Origin: Thiobacillus sp. SCUT-2
GTDB taxonomy: Bacteria; Pseudomonadota; Gammaproteobacteria; Burkholderiales; Thiobacillaceae
Length of the DNA stretch: 64,000 nucleotides
NCBI RefSeq assembly: GCF_035621355.1
Contig: NZ_CP141769.1
Span: 2,852,001 to 2,916,000, forward strand
Direction of reading: 5' to 3'
Shown one piece after another: positions 30,007 through 40,388 of this stretch. Numbering within the stretch: the first letter of the stretch is position 1; the number at the start of each line of letters is the position of its first letter. The position numbers were made by a program, and so were the translations under genes. The notes under the pieces were generated by a model. It was not told the origin of the DNA, did not search any database, and was given only the letters and a program-made list of their open reading frames with translations.

Positions 30007-30181
30007 CTGTCTTCCTTCCGTGAAAAGTGAAATGGTTCGGCGCTGCGGTTGTTCGCCTGGGCGCCGGCTTTCGCGGCAACGATAGGCAATCGCCGCCGAA
30101 ATGGCGATGCGACCGATTGTCGCAGCGCCGACGATCGCCGCGCATCCGCGCCGCTTGCGTCAATTTGCCACATTCCCGCAC

Positions 30182-30206
30182 GGAACCGATCTTTTTAGAC
30201 TTCGTC
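30182..30206 (+). promoter_or_regulatory. Candidate ECF-sigma promoter of the OprC-like gene
   Basis: GGAAC at 30182-30186 and CGTC at 30203-30206 are 16 bases apart, the pattern used by many extracytoplasmic-function sigma factors. The start site would fall near 30212, leaving a 19-base leader. Confidence 0.4.
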
Positions 30207-30230
30207 CGCCGACCCAAACAAGAGAACAAC

Positions 30231-32504
30231 ATGCGCTTATCGCCCACTCCCCTGTCCCTCGCGGTCTCGCTTGCGCTCGCCACCTGCTGGCGACCCGCCC
30301 TGGCCGAATCCCCTGCAGTTGCGGCCAGCTCGGACCCGACGCCGCTGACGGTCGTCGTGGTCGGCGCGCACCCCGCCGACGTCGACCCCAACAGCGTGAC
30401 GCTCGATGACGCGACGCTGCAGGCGCTGCGCGCCGCCACCAGCGACACCGCGAGCCTCTTGCGCGACGTGCCCGGCCTCAGCCTCTATGGGGCCGGCGGC
30501 GTCTCGAGCCTGCCGGTGATCCGCGGCCTGGCCGACGACCGCCTGCGCATCAAGGTCGACGGCATGGACCTCGTCTCGGCCTGCGGCAACCACATGAACC
30601 CGCCGCTCTCGTACATCGATCCCAGCCGCGTCGCGGGTGCCCGGGTGTTCGCCGGCATCGCGCCGGTCAGCACGGGCGGCGACAGCATCGGCGGCACCAT
30701 CCTGGTCGACTCGGCCGCACCGGAATTCGCCGCCGCAGGCGAAGGCACGCTGCTCAAGGGCGAGGCGGGCACCTTCTATCGCAGCAACGGCAACGCGGTG
30801 GGCGCGAACCTGAGCGCGACCGCCGCGGGCGAAAACCTGAGCCTCACCTACAGCGCCTCGGCGGCGCGATCGGACAACTACACCGCGGGCGGCGACTTCA
30901 AGCCCGCCGGGCTGGCGTTCGTCAAGAAGGGCCCTTCGCTCTACAACTCGACGACCTGGCTTGCCGGCGACGAGGTGGGCTCGACCCGGTACGAGTCCAT
31001 CAACCAGTCGCTCGACGTCGCGCTGCGTCACGACAACCACCTGATCGACCTCAAGCTCGGCCATCAGCACATTCCCTACCAGGGGTTTCCGAACCAGCGC
31101 ATGGACATGACCGACAACACCAGTTCCCAGGTCAACCTGCACTACAGCGGCCGCTACGACTGGGGTCTGCTCGATGCGCGCGTCTATCGCGAGCACACCG
31201 AGCACGCCATGAACTTCCTCGAGGACAAGGCCTACTGGTACCTCAACGCCGCCGCCGGGCAGACCATCGCCGCCCCCGGCATGCCGATGTACACCGACGG
31301 GCGCAATACGGGCGTCGTCGTCAAGGGCGACATCGCGCTGTCCGCCCGCGACCTGCTGCGGACCGGCGTCGAATACCAGCGCTACCGGCTCGACGACTGG
31401 TGGCCGGCCAGCGGCAACGGCGGCATGTCGCCCAACACCTTCTGGAACATCAACGGCGGCCAGCGCGACCGCTACGCCGCGTTCGCCGAATGGGAGGCGC
31501 AGTGGACCCCGCAGTGGCTCAGCCAGCTCGGCGTGCGCCACGAGACCGTCAGGATGGACGCGGGGCCGGTGCAGGGCTACAACGCCAGCTACACCGCCGA
31601 CGCCAGCGCCTTCAACGCCAGTGACCGCAGCCGCACCGACCGCAACTGGGACCTGACCGCGCTCGCCCGCTACACGCCGGGCCCGACGCAGACGATCGAA
31701 TTCGGTTACGCGCGCAAGACCCGCTCGCCCAATCTCTACGAGCGCTACACGTGGTCGACCGGCGGCATGGCGATGTACATGGTCAACCTGGCCGGCGACG
31801 GCAACGGCTACGTCGGCAACCTCGCGCTGCAGCCGGAAGTCGCCCACACGCTGAGCGCGACCTTCGACTGGCACGATGCGCGGCAACAGGAGTGGGGCAT
31901 CAAGCTCACGCCCTATTTCACCTACGTGGACGACTACGTCAACGCGCGCCGCCTCACCTCCACGACGGTGACCGACCAGTTCGTGTTCCTGAGATTCGTC
32001 AACCAGGACGCGCAGCTCTACGGCTTCGACCTGTCGGGCCACGCCCCCCTTGCGCGCGGCACGCGCTTCGGCAGCTTCACCGCCCACGGCGTGCTGAGCT
32101 ACGTGCGCGGCAAGACCACCAGCGGCGCCGACGACAACCTCTACAACATCATGCCGCTCAACGCGCGGCTGTCGGTCAGGCAGCGCATCGGTGCCTGGAG
32201 CAACGTCGCCGAGGTGTTGCTGGTCGACGCGAAGTCGGACGTATCGCAAATCCGCAACGAGGTCCGCACGCCCGCCTACGGGATCCTCAACCTGCGCGGC
32301 AGCCACGCATGGAAGCAGGCACGCCTCGACTTCGGCGTCGAGAACGTGTTCGACCGCCTCTACTATCAACCGCTCGGCGGCGCCTACGTGGGCCAGGGCG
32401 TGACCATGCCGCCGACGGCGATCAGCGGCGCCACGCCGGTATGGGGCATTCCCGTTCCCGGCATGGGCCGCACCGTCTACGCCGGGGTGACCGTGCAGTT
32501 CTGA
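30231..32504 (+). CDS. OprC-like TonB-dependent copper receptor
   Basis: 757-residue outer-membrane receptor: signal peptide (to about residue 25), TonB-box region, plug domain (about 60-170) and 22-strand barrel ending in a C-terminal Phe (YAGVTVQF). A CxxxM motif at C118/M122 and HxM at H325/M327 match the copper-binding pattern described for Pseudomonas OprC, along with Met/His-rich loops such as HQHIPYQGFPNQRMDM. Predicted role is TonB-driven import of copper across the outer membrane. Its divergent partner encodes the PCuAC chaperone. Confidence 0.85.
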   Translation: MRLSPTPLSLAVSLALATCWRPALAESPAVAASSDPTPLTVVVVGAHPADVDPNSVTLDDATLQALRAATSDTASLLRDVPGLSLYGAGGVSSLPVIRGLADDRLRIKVDGMDLVSACGNHMNPPLSYIDPSRVAGARVFAGIAPVSTGGDSIGGTILVDSAAPEFAAAGEGTLLKGEAGTFYRSNGNAVGANLSATAAGENLSLTYSASAARSDNYTAGGDFKPAGLAFVKKGPSLYNSTTWLAGDEVGSTRYESINQSLDVALRHDNHLIDLKLGHQHIPYQGFPNQRMDMTDNTSSQVNLHYSGRYDWGLLDARVYREHTEHAMNFLEDKAYWYLNAAAGQTIAAPGMPMYTDGRNTGVVVKGDIALSARDLLRTGVEYQRYRLDDWWPASGNGGMSPNTFWNINGGQRDRYAAFAEWEAQWTPQWLSQLGVRHETVRMDAGPVQGYNASYTADASAFNASDRSRTDRNWDLTALARYTPGPTQTIEFGYARKTRSPNLYERYTWSTGGMAMYMVNLAGDGNGYVGNLALQPEVAHTLSATFDWHDARQQEWGIKLTPYFTYVDDYVNARRLTSTTVTDQFVFLRFVNQDAQLYGFDLSGHAPLARGTRFGSFTAHGVLSYVRGKTTSGADDNLYNIMPLNARLSVRQRIGAWSNVAEVLLVDAKSDVSQIRNEVRTPAYGILNLRGSHAWKQARLDFGVENVFDRLYYQPLGGAYVGQGVTMPPTAISGATPVWGIPVPGMGRTVYAGVTVQF

Positions 32505-32534
32505 GGCCGCGCCGCCGATGCACCGAGCCCCGTG

Positions 32535-32551
32535 CCCCGCATGGGGTTTTT
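32535..32551 (+). terminator. Intrinsic terminator after the OprC-like gene
   Basis: Short GC hairpin: CCCC 32535-32538, loop 32539-32542, GGGG 32543-32546, then five T residues at 32547-32551. Confidence 0.65.
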
Positions 32552-32572
32552 CGTTCATGGCATCCGCCGCGC

Positions 32573-32626
32573 AAAAAAAATCCCGCCGTGAAGGCGGGAC
32601 AGGGTCAGGTCGGTTTGCGATGAACG
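32573..32626 (-). ncRNA. Possible small RNA with intrinsic terminator, opposite regB leader
   Basis: On the minus strand a hairpin (arms 32593-32599 and 32581-32587, five-base loop) is followed by eight T residues at 32580-32573, a strong terminator with no minus-strand gene upstream of it. A promoter for this strand is visible: TTGTGC at 32662-32657, 17 bases, TAGATT at 32639-32634. Together they would make an RNA of about 54 bases. Transcription is not demonstrated. Confidence 0.35.
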
Positions 32627-32710
32627 CCCTGACAATCTAGTCGCCCCGGCCTGGCCGCACAATTGGACAAATTGTCGCAGCCCCCCGCCCTCGCCGGCAC
32701 GCACATTACA

Positions 32711-33976
32711 ATGGCCGCCATGGTGCCCCGCGCCGACTCCACCCTGCTGTCGACCCTCCCTGCCCGCGCCTTGCTGGGGCGCCTGCTCGCCGTGCGCGCA
32801 TCGCTGATCGCAGGCTGGGCCGTCGGCATCGTCTGGCTGCACTGGGGCATCGGCATTCCGATGCCGCTCGCGCCGATGGGCGCGGTGCTCGTATTGATGG
32901 CGCTGTTCGCGCTCGCCACCGCCTGGCGGCTGCGCCAGGAACTGCCCGCGACGCAGCTCGAATTCCTCGCCCACCTGCTGGCCGACCTCACCGCATTCGC
33001 GGTGCTGGTGTTCTTCAGCGGCGGCGTGACCAACCCCTTCGTCACCCTGATGCTGGTCCCCGTGGTCATCGCCGCGATCAGCCTGCGCCCGCGCTGGGTC
33101 TGGCTGCTGGCCGCCGTGGCCGGTACCTATTACGCGCTGCTGCTGTTCGTCTATCGGCCGCTGGCCATGACCGACCCCGTCGCCGCCACCGCGATGCACC
33201 TCGGCGGCATGTGGTTCAACTTCCTCGCCAGCGCGGGATTGATCGCATTCTTCGTCACCCGCATGCACGCCGCCCTGCGCGCCCGCGACCAGGAGCTCGC
33301 CGACCTGCGCGAACGCCAGCTGCGCGACGAGCGCATCGTTGCGCTCGGCACCCAGGCCGCGCTCGCCGCGCACGAACTGGCGACCCCGCTCGCGACGATC
33401 CAGACCACCGCGCACGAGCTGGCCACCGAATTCGCCAACGATCCGGACATCGGCGCGGACTGCCGCCTGCTCGAACGGCAGGCGCAGGCGTGCAAGAGCA
33501 TCCTCACGCAGCTTGCCGCCCGCGCGCAGGACGGCGCCCCCGCGGCCCAGCCGCTCGATGCCTGGCTCGCCGCACTGGTCGAACGCTGGCAGGTGCTGCG
33601 CCCGGACGCGCGCATCACCCTGCACCTGCCCGCCGATTCGCGTGCCTTCCGCCCGCCCGACGGGCTCGAGCAGGCCATCCTCAACGTCCTCAACAACGCC
33701 GCCGACGCCGCACCGGAACCCGTCGAGCTGCGCGCCCTCGCCGAGGCGGACGCCCTCGTGCTGGAGATCGGCGACCGCGGACCGGGATTCTCGCCGGAAC
33801 AGCGGGCGCGGGCCGGGCGCGTGCTGTTCAGCGGCAAGCCCGGACGCGGCTGGGGCATCGGCCTTGCGCTCACCCACGCCACGCTCGAGCGCCTCGGCGG
33901 CACCCTCACCCTGACCGAACGCGAAGGCGGCGGCACCCGCGTGCGCATCCGCCTGCCCTGGAGACTTCCCGTATGA
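32711..33976 (+). CDS. regB: RegB/PrrB-like redox sensor histidine kinase
   Basis: 421-residue membrane kinase. Five or six helices span about residues 25-180 and include the quinone-site motif GGVTNPF (104-110). The H-box is AHELATPLATI with H221; a redox-box-like cysteine C261 (QAQACKSIL) and ATPase motifs NVLNNAADAA, GDRGPGF and GWGIGLAL follow. RegB senses quinone pool/redox state and controls energy-metabolism genes. The start is uncertain: ATG at 32711 or 32720, neither with a clear ribosome site; an inverted repeat (ACAATTnnnnnAATTGT) lies at 32660-32675. Confidence 0.9.
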   Translation: MAAMVPRADSTLLSTLPARALLGRLLAVRASLIAGWAVGIVWLHWGIGIPMPLAPMGAVLVLMALFALATAWRLRQELPATQLEFLAHLLADLTAFAVLVFFSGGVTNPFVTLMLVPVVIAAISLRPRWVWLLAAVAGTYYALLLFVYRPLAMTDPVAATAMHLGGMWFNFLASAGLIAFFVTRMHAALRARDQELADLRERQLRDERIVALGTQAALAAHELATPLATIQTTAHELATEFANDPDIGADCRLLERQAQACKSILTQLAARAQDGAPAAQPLDAWLAALVERWQVLRPDARITLHLPADSRAFRPPDGLEQAILNVLNNAADAAPEPVELRALAEADALVLEIGDRGPGFSPEQRARAGRVLFSGKPGRGWGIGLALTHATLERLGGTLTLTEREGGGTRVRIRLPWRLPV

Positions 33977-34521
33977 CCGCAACCGCTGCCGGAATGAAAC
34001 TGTTGATCGTCGAGGACGACGCCGATTTTGCCGCCGCGCTCGCGCGCGCGATGACGAAGCGCGGTGCCGAGGTCGCGCTGGCGCACGATGCCGATGAAGC
34101 GCGGGACGAGGGGGAGCGCTTCGCGCCCAGCCATGCGGTCGTCGATCTCAAGCTGCCGGGCGAATCCGGCCTCAAGGTCGTGGAGCAACTGGCTGCACGC
34201 AGCCCGGCCCCGGCCATCGTCGTGCTCACCGGCTACGCCAGCATCGCCACCGCGGTGGAGGCGGTGCGGCTCGGCGCGCGGCATTACCTCGCCAAACCGG
34301 CCAATGCCGACGAAATCCTCGCCGCGCTGATGCGCGACCAGCCCGACGCTGCGCTCGAGGTGAGTCCGGAGCCGTTGTCGGTCGCGCGGCTGGAATGGGA
34401 GCACATCCAGAAGGTGCTCAACGAGCACGACGGCAACATTTCGGCGACCGCGCGCGCGCTGAAGATGCACCGCCGCACGCTGCAGCGAAAGCTCGACAAG
34501 CGGCCGCCCAAGGCGGACTGA
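33973..34521 (+). CDS. regA: RegA/PrrA-like response regulator
   Basis: 182-residue regulator with N-terminal receiver (phospho-acceptor D58 in VVDLKLPGESG, conserved lysine in LAKPANADE) and a compact Fis-type helix-turn-helix C-terminus (NISATARALKMHRRTLQRKL). The combination and size match RegA/ActR/PrrA. Translation is coupled to regB by ATGA overlap, so this is a cognate pair predicted to regulate respiration, carbon fixation or other redox-linked genes. Confidence 0.92.
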   Translation: MTATAAGMKLLIVEDDADFAAALARAMTKRGAEVALAHDADEARDEGERFAPSHAVVDLKLPGESGLKVVEQLAARSPAPAIVVLTGYASIATAVEAVRLGARHYLAKPANADEILAALMRDQPDAALEVSPEPLSVARLEWEHIQKVLNEHDGNISATARALKMHRRTLQRKLDKRPPKAD

Positions 34522-34536
34522 GCCGCCGCGCGGCCG

Positions 34537-35367
34537 CTAGCCGGCCACGCCCCAGTCAATCCAGCCGGTGTAGGCGGTCAGCAGCACGATGCCGCCGAAC
34601 ACGATGCGATACCAGGCGAACACGGTGAAGTCGTGGCGGCTGATGAAGCGGATGAGGCCGCGCACGGCCAGCAGCGCACTGATGAACGAGGCCGCGCCGC
34701 CCACGAGAAAGAGGTCGATGTCGCTCGCGCTGAACAGCGCCCGGTGCTTGTAGACGTCGTACAGGGTCGCGGCGAACATGGTCGGGATCGCGAGGAAGAA
34801 CGAGAACTCCGCCGCGGTCTTGCGCGAAAGCCCGAAGAAGAGGCCGCCGATGATGGTGGCACCGGACCGCGAGGTGCCGGGAATCATCGCCAGCGCCTGT
34901 GCGAATCCGACCTTGAGGGCGTCGCGCCAGTTCATGTCGTCCACCGACTCGGCACGGACGATGTGCTGGCGGCGCTCCGCCCACAGGATCAGCACGCCGC
35001 CGATGATCAGCGCCGAGGCGACGACGATCGGGTTGAACAGGTAATGCTTGATCTGCTTGATGAACAGGAAGCCGAGGATCGCCGCCGGCAGGAAAGCCAC
35101 GATCAGGTTGATCGCCAGCCGCCGCGAGGCCGCCTCGGTCGTCACGCTCGACAGCGCGTGGCCGAGCCGTGCCCGGTATTCCCACACCACGGCCAGGATC
35201 GCCGCGAACTGGATCGCGATCTCGAACACCTTGCCCTTCTCGTCGTTGAAGCCCAGCAGCTGGCCCGCGAGGATCAGGTGGCCGGTGCTCGACACCGGCA
35301 GGAATTCGGTCAGTCCCTCGACGATGCCGAGGATGAAGGCGTGCAGGAGGATGAGGTGATCGGCCAT
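34537..35367 (-). CDS. uppP: Undecaprenyl-diphosphatase UppP (BacA)
   Basis: 276-residue, roughly eight-helix membrane enzyme that dephosphorylates undecaprenyl pyrophosphate to recycle the lipid carrier for peptidoglycan and surface polysaccharides. Both family signatures are intact: [17 protein letters not shown] near residue 17 and [10 protein letters not shown] near residue 167. It converges on regA with a 15-base gap and has its own promoter upstream. Confidence 0.96.
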   Translation of the reverse strand: MADHLILLHAFILGIVEGLTEFLPVSSTGHLILAGQLLGFNDEKGKVFEIAIQFAAILAVVWEYRARLGHALSSVTTEAASRRLAINLIVAFLPAAILGFLFIKQIKHYLFNPIVVASALIIGGVLILWAERRQHIVRAESVDDMNWRDALKVGFAQALAMIPGTSRSGATIIGGLFFGLSRKTAAEFSFFLAIPTMFAATLYDVYKHRALFSASDIDLFLVGGAASFISALLAVRGLIRFISRHDFTVFAWYRIVFGGIVLLTAYTGWIDWGVAG

Positions 35368-35386
35368 GGCTGCTCTTCGGATGACA

Positions 35387-35410
35387 AGGCGCGCCCGGCC
35401 GGGCGCGCCT
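35387..35410. repeat. Perfect 24-bp palindrome at the uppP start-site region
   Basis: A fully self-complementary 24-base G+C-rich palindrome (core CCCGGCCGGG) lies between the diguanylate cyclase stop and uppP. There is no T-run on either side, so it does not look like an intrinsic terminator. It coincides with the start site predicted from the -10 box at 35415-35420 and could be an operator or a 5' hairpin. Confidence 0.6.
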
Positions 35411-35414
35411 GCGG

Positions 35415-35441
35415 ATTATACGCAGTGCCGGCTCAGGCCAA
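35415..35441 (-). promoter_or_regulatory. Candidate promoter of uppP
   Basis: Exact TATAAT on the minus strand at 35420-35415, with TTGGCC at 35441-35436 (15-base spacing, short). The start would be near 35408, 41 bases before the uppP ATG. Confidence 0.45.
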
Positions 35442-37127
35442 GGCGGCGGCCGGAAAGTTCCCGCCCCCGCAGGCCGTGACGCGATCCCTGCCCTGCTGCT
35501 TGGCCTCGTAGAGACATTCGTCGGCCGCCGCGATCAGGGCGTCGAGCGTGAGGTGCGACGGGTTGCGCTGGGCGAGGCCGAAGCTGGCGGTCACCGAACT
35601 CGCACCACCGTCGTGCGGCACGCGCATCGCCGCGATCGCCCTGCGCAGGCGCTCGGCCAGCCGCATCGCCTCGGCGGCATCCGTCTCGGGCAGGAAGACG
35701 ATGAATTCCTCGCCGCCCCAGCGCGCGGCGACGTCGCCCTGCCTGACCGAATGCCGCAGGAGTTCCGCGGTCGCCCGCAGTACCGCGTCGCCGTGCGCGT
35801 GGCCATGGGCATCGTTGAGCGCCTTGAAGTGGTCGAGGTCGAACAGCATCACCGAGGTCGAGTGCCCGTGGCGCACCGTCTGGCTCCACGGCGCGGCGGT
35901 CTTGTCGTAGAACGCGCGGCGGTTGTTCAGCGCCGTGAGCGGATCGAGCTGCGCCAGACGCTGGGCGCGGATGCGCTCCTCCTGGCCGACGCGCAACTGG
36001 TAGGCGAGCGCGAGCGCCAGCAGGGTCGCATCGACCAGCATGCCGATCTCGACTGCGCGGAAGGTCCAGACCGTGTTCGGGATGAAGCCCCACACCGACA
36101 GGGTGGTCAGCAGCGCACCGACCATCGCGGCAAAGGCGGCGATGAGGAAGTACCTCGCCGCCTTCTGGCCGGCGCGGACCGAGACGATGCCGAGCGCCAG
36201 CATGAGCCAGGTGAAGAGGAAGGCGAAGCTGAACGAGACGAGCAGCGCCAGCGTCTGGTTGCCGAGCACGACGGCGAGCGCGAGCACGCCTGCGAACGCG
36301 GCGCAGAAGCCGATCACCGCGCGGCGGACGCGCGGGAAATACGTCCGCAGGTCGAGGAAGCGGATCGCGAACTGCAGCCCGCCCATCGCGTAGAGCACGA
36401 TCAGGACGGGATTGGCCCATTGCTGCCAGCGCACGGCGTCGGGCCACAGCCAGGCGAAGCCGTGCCCGGTATAGGCGATGTTCATCGCGACGAACAGCGC
36501 GAGATAGAGCGAATAGAACAGGTAGCGCGCGCTGCGCAGGCTCGCGAACAGGATCGCGTTGTACGCCATCAGCGCGAACAGGAAGCCGTATACGATGCCG
36601 TAGCTGAATTCCTGTTCCGCCTGCCGCGCACGGGCCGTCTCCGGGTCGAGCAGGTAGAGGGGAACGACCATGGGGTCCGGCGTCTCGACACGCAGGAAGA
36701 CGTCGCTACGGCCGGGCGGGAACGCGTGCTCGAAGACGAAGTAGCGGCCGCGGACCGGGCGCTCGGCGAACGGCAGCGTGTCGCCGACGCGGTAGCGCGC
36801 CACCGTCGCGCCGCCCTCCCGGAAATAGACGTCGACCCGGTCGAGCCAGCTGGTTTCGAGCGAGAGCCGCCTCGCCACGGGCGCCGCGGTCGGATTGTCG
36901 ACCGCGAAATGGATCCACACGGGCTTCGCGCCGATGCCGAAATCCAGCACCGGCCGGGCACCGGGCGCAAAGCGCCCCTGACGATAGGCAGCGACCGCAG
37001 CCGCAAGATCGAGCCGGCCGTCCCGTTCCTGCAGGAACTCGGTCGAGCGGCCGATGGCGGCGACGGAGTCTTTCAGAACCGGCAGCGGCGCCGCGACGGC
37101 AGCGGCGCCTGCCGCAAGTAGAAGCAC
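35433..37127 (-). CDS. 7TM-DISM diguanylate cyclase
   Basis: 564-residue c-di-GMP synthase. Short signal sequence, an extracytoplasmic 7TMR-DISMED2-type beta domain (about 25-165, with WIHFAVDNPT and RYFVFEHAFP), seven transmembrane helices (about 175-380) and a C-terminal GGDEF domain with intact GGEEF at 471-475 preceded by an RQGD inhibitory site. It should make c-di-GMP in response to a periplasmic ligand, opposing the RpfG and EAL phosphodiesterases. GTG 37127 is the only reasonable start and sits inside the terminator tail of thiC. Confidence 0.9.
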   Translation of the reverse strand: MLLLAAGAAAVAAPLPVLKDSVAAIGRSTEFLQERDGRLDLAAAVAAYRQGRFAPGARPVLDFGIGAKPVWIHFAVDNPTAAPVARRLSLETSWLDRVDVYFREGGATVARYRVGDTLPFAERPVRGRYFVFEHAFPPGRSDVFLRVETPDPMVVPLYLLDPETARARQAEQEFSYGIVYGFLFALMAYNAILFASLRSARYLFYSLYLALFVAMNIAYTGHGFAWLWPDAVRWQQWANPVLIVLYAMGGLQFAIRFLDLRTYFPRVRRAVIGFCAAFAGVLALAVVLGNQTLALLVSFSFAFLFTWLMLALGIVSVRAGQKAARYFLIAAFAAMVGALLTTLSVWGFIPNTVWTFRAVEIGMLVDATLLALALAYQLRVGQEERIRAQRLAQLDPLTALNNRRAFYDKTAAPWSQTVRHGHSTSVMLFDLDHFKALNDAHGHAHGDAVLRATAELLRHSVRQGDVAARWGGEEFIVFLPETDAAEAMRLAERLRRAIAAMRVPHDGGASSVTASFGLAQRNPSHLTLDALIAAADECLYEAKQQGRDRVTACGGGNFPAAALA

Positions 37128-37163
37128 GACGACAAAAACAAACGTCCGGGCAATCGCCCGGAC
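37128..37163 (-). terminator. Intrinsic terminator after thiC
   Basis: Minus-strand hairpin with eight-base arms (37156-37163 and 37144-37151, four-base loop) followed by a T-rich stretch (GTTTGTTTTTG) that runs into the diguanylate cyclase start. Confidence 0.75.
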
Positions 37164-37203
37164 GAACGCGAACGGCCCGCCTGCAAGACCGGGCCGGCAG
37201 GCC

Positions 37204-39198
<1,995 letters not shown>

Positions 39199-39225
39199 TC
39201 AAATTTCAAACGCGGGCGGCCCGGA

Positions 39226-39318
39226 AAGCCTCCCTACGGCGGTCTCAACCGCATCAGGTTCGAAGGGTATGTCTCACTCCATCCGGCAAACCAACCGGCT
39301 GGAGACCCCTGGCGAGCG
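39226..39318 (-). promoter_or_regulatory. TPP (THI-box) riboswitch upstream of thiC
   Basis: Read on the minus strand, the leader contains the thi-box landmarks in order: CCAGGGGT, GTGAGA, ACCCTTCGAACCTGATG, and CCGCCGTAGGGAGGC. These match the conserved TPP-binding core. The GC-rich stretch at 39168-39225 before the ATG probably forms the expression platform, likely masking the ribosome site. Confidence 0.93.
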
Positions 39319-39392
39319 GCTCACGGTAGCGGAAATGTGGAATAATTGCAAGGCAAGCCCCCGTCTAACCTATTGAAAATCAAGGGTACCGC

Positions 39393-40046
39393 ATGGACAT
39401 CAAGCAGGCGCGCTACAACATGGTGGAGCAACAGATCCGTCCCTGGGACGTGCTGAATCAGGACGTACTCGATCTCCTGTTCGAGGTGCGCCGCGAGGAC
39501 TTCGTCCCCGAGGCCCACCAGGCGCTCGCCTTCGTCGACATGGAAATCCCGCTCGGCCACGGGCAGTCGATGTGGACGCCGCGGCTCGAGGCGCGCGCCC
39601 TGCAGGAACTTGCGATCCGCCCGGGCGACCGCGTGCTGGAAGTCGGCACCGGCAGCGGCTACCTCACCGCGCTGCTCGCCGCGCAGGCGGACGCCGTCGT
39701 GTCGGTCGACATCGTCCCCGAATTCACCGCTTCGGCCATGCAGAAACTGCGCGCGCACGGCTTCGACAACGTCATGCTGCACACCGGCGACGCCGCCCGC
39801 GACTGGCCCGACACGTCCGGCTTCGACGTGATCGTGCTCACCGGTTCGACCCCGCTGCTGTCCGACGCCTTCCTGCAGCGCCTCCACGTCGGCGGCCGCA
39901 TGTTCGCCATCGTCGGCGAGGCGCCGGTGATGCAGGCACGACTCATCACCTGCACCGCACCGGGCGCGGCGCGCGGCGTGACCCTGTTCGAGACCTGCGT
40001 CGCGCCGCTGGTGAACGCGCCGCAGCCCGCCGCCTTCGTGTTCTGA
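39393..40046 (+). CDS. pcm: Protein-L-isoaspartate O-methyltransferase
   Basis: 217-residue SAM-dependent methyltransferase of the PCMT family, which repairs isoaspartyl residues in aged proteins. SAM motif I is VLEVGTGSGYLTALLA near residues 81-96; VDIVPEFT and FDVIVLTGS follow. The N-terminal MVEQQIRPWDVLNQDVL is typical of the beta/gammaproteobacterial subgroup found just before tolC, which may have diverged from true Pcm. A TGATG overlap couples it to the rhodanese gene. Confidence 0.9.
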   Translation: MDIKQARYNMVEQQIRPWDVLNQDVLDLLFEVRREDFVPEAHQALAFVDMEIPLGHGQSMWTPRLEARALQELAIRPGDRVLEVGTGSGYLTALLAAQADAVVSVDIVPEFTASAMQKLRAHGFDNVMLHTGDAARDWPDTSGFDVIVLTGSTPLLSDAFLQRLHVGGRMFAIVGEAPVMQARLITCTAPGAARGVTLFETCVAPLVNAPQPAAFVF

Positions 40047-40363
40047 TGCGCCAGTTCCGTCCCGCCGAGCTCGCGGCCCACATCGAGGCGGGCCACACGC
40101 CCGTGCTGCTCGACGTGCGCGAGCCCTGGGAATGGAATCTCTGCCGCCTGCCGGGCGCGATCCTGATCCCGATGCGGGAGCTGCCGGCGCGGCTTGCGGA
40201 GTTGAACCGGGCGGCCGAGACCGTGGTCATCTGCCATCATGGCGTGCGCAGCTATCACGCGGCGCGCTACCTCGAAACGGCGGGCTTCGGCGATGTCGTC
40301 AACCTGTCCGGCGGCATGGCCGCCTGGGCCGACGAAGTCGATCCGGCGATGCCGCGCTACTGA
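40046..40363 (+). CDS. Single-domain rhodanese (sulfurtransferase)
   Basis: 105-residue rhodanese-like protein with the active-site loop CHHGVR carrying C63, and the conserved LLDVREPWEW and GGMAAW motifs. It transfers or carries sulfane sulfur; acceptor unknown. It is sandwiched between the isoaspartyl methyltransferase and TolC genes, an arrangement I have seen in other betaproteobacteria. No signal peptide, so cytoplasmic. Confidence 0.92.
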   Translation: MRQFRPAELAAHIEAGHTPVLLDVREPWEWNLCRLPGAILIPMRELPARLAELNRAAETVVICHHGVRSYHAARYLETAGFGDVVNLSGGMAAWADEVDPAMPRY

Positions 40364-40388
40364 ACCTTCCCGAGGACCGGATTCACCC

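Noticed and set aside
32581-32599. Hairpin considered as terminator for the OprC-like gene
   Set aside because: The A-tract lies on its left, so it terminates leftward transcription; the OprC-like gene already has a terminator at 32535-32551.
35387-35410. Palindrome considered as terminator of the diguanylate cyclase gene
   Set aside because: No T-run follows on the minus strand and an exact TATAAT places a start site there instead.
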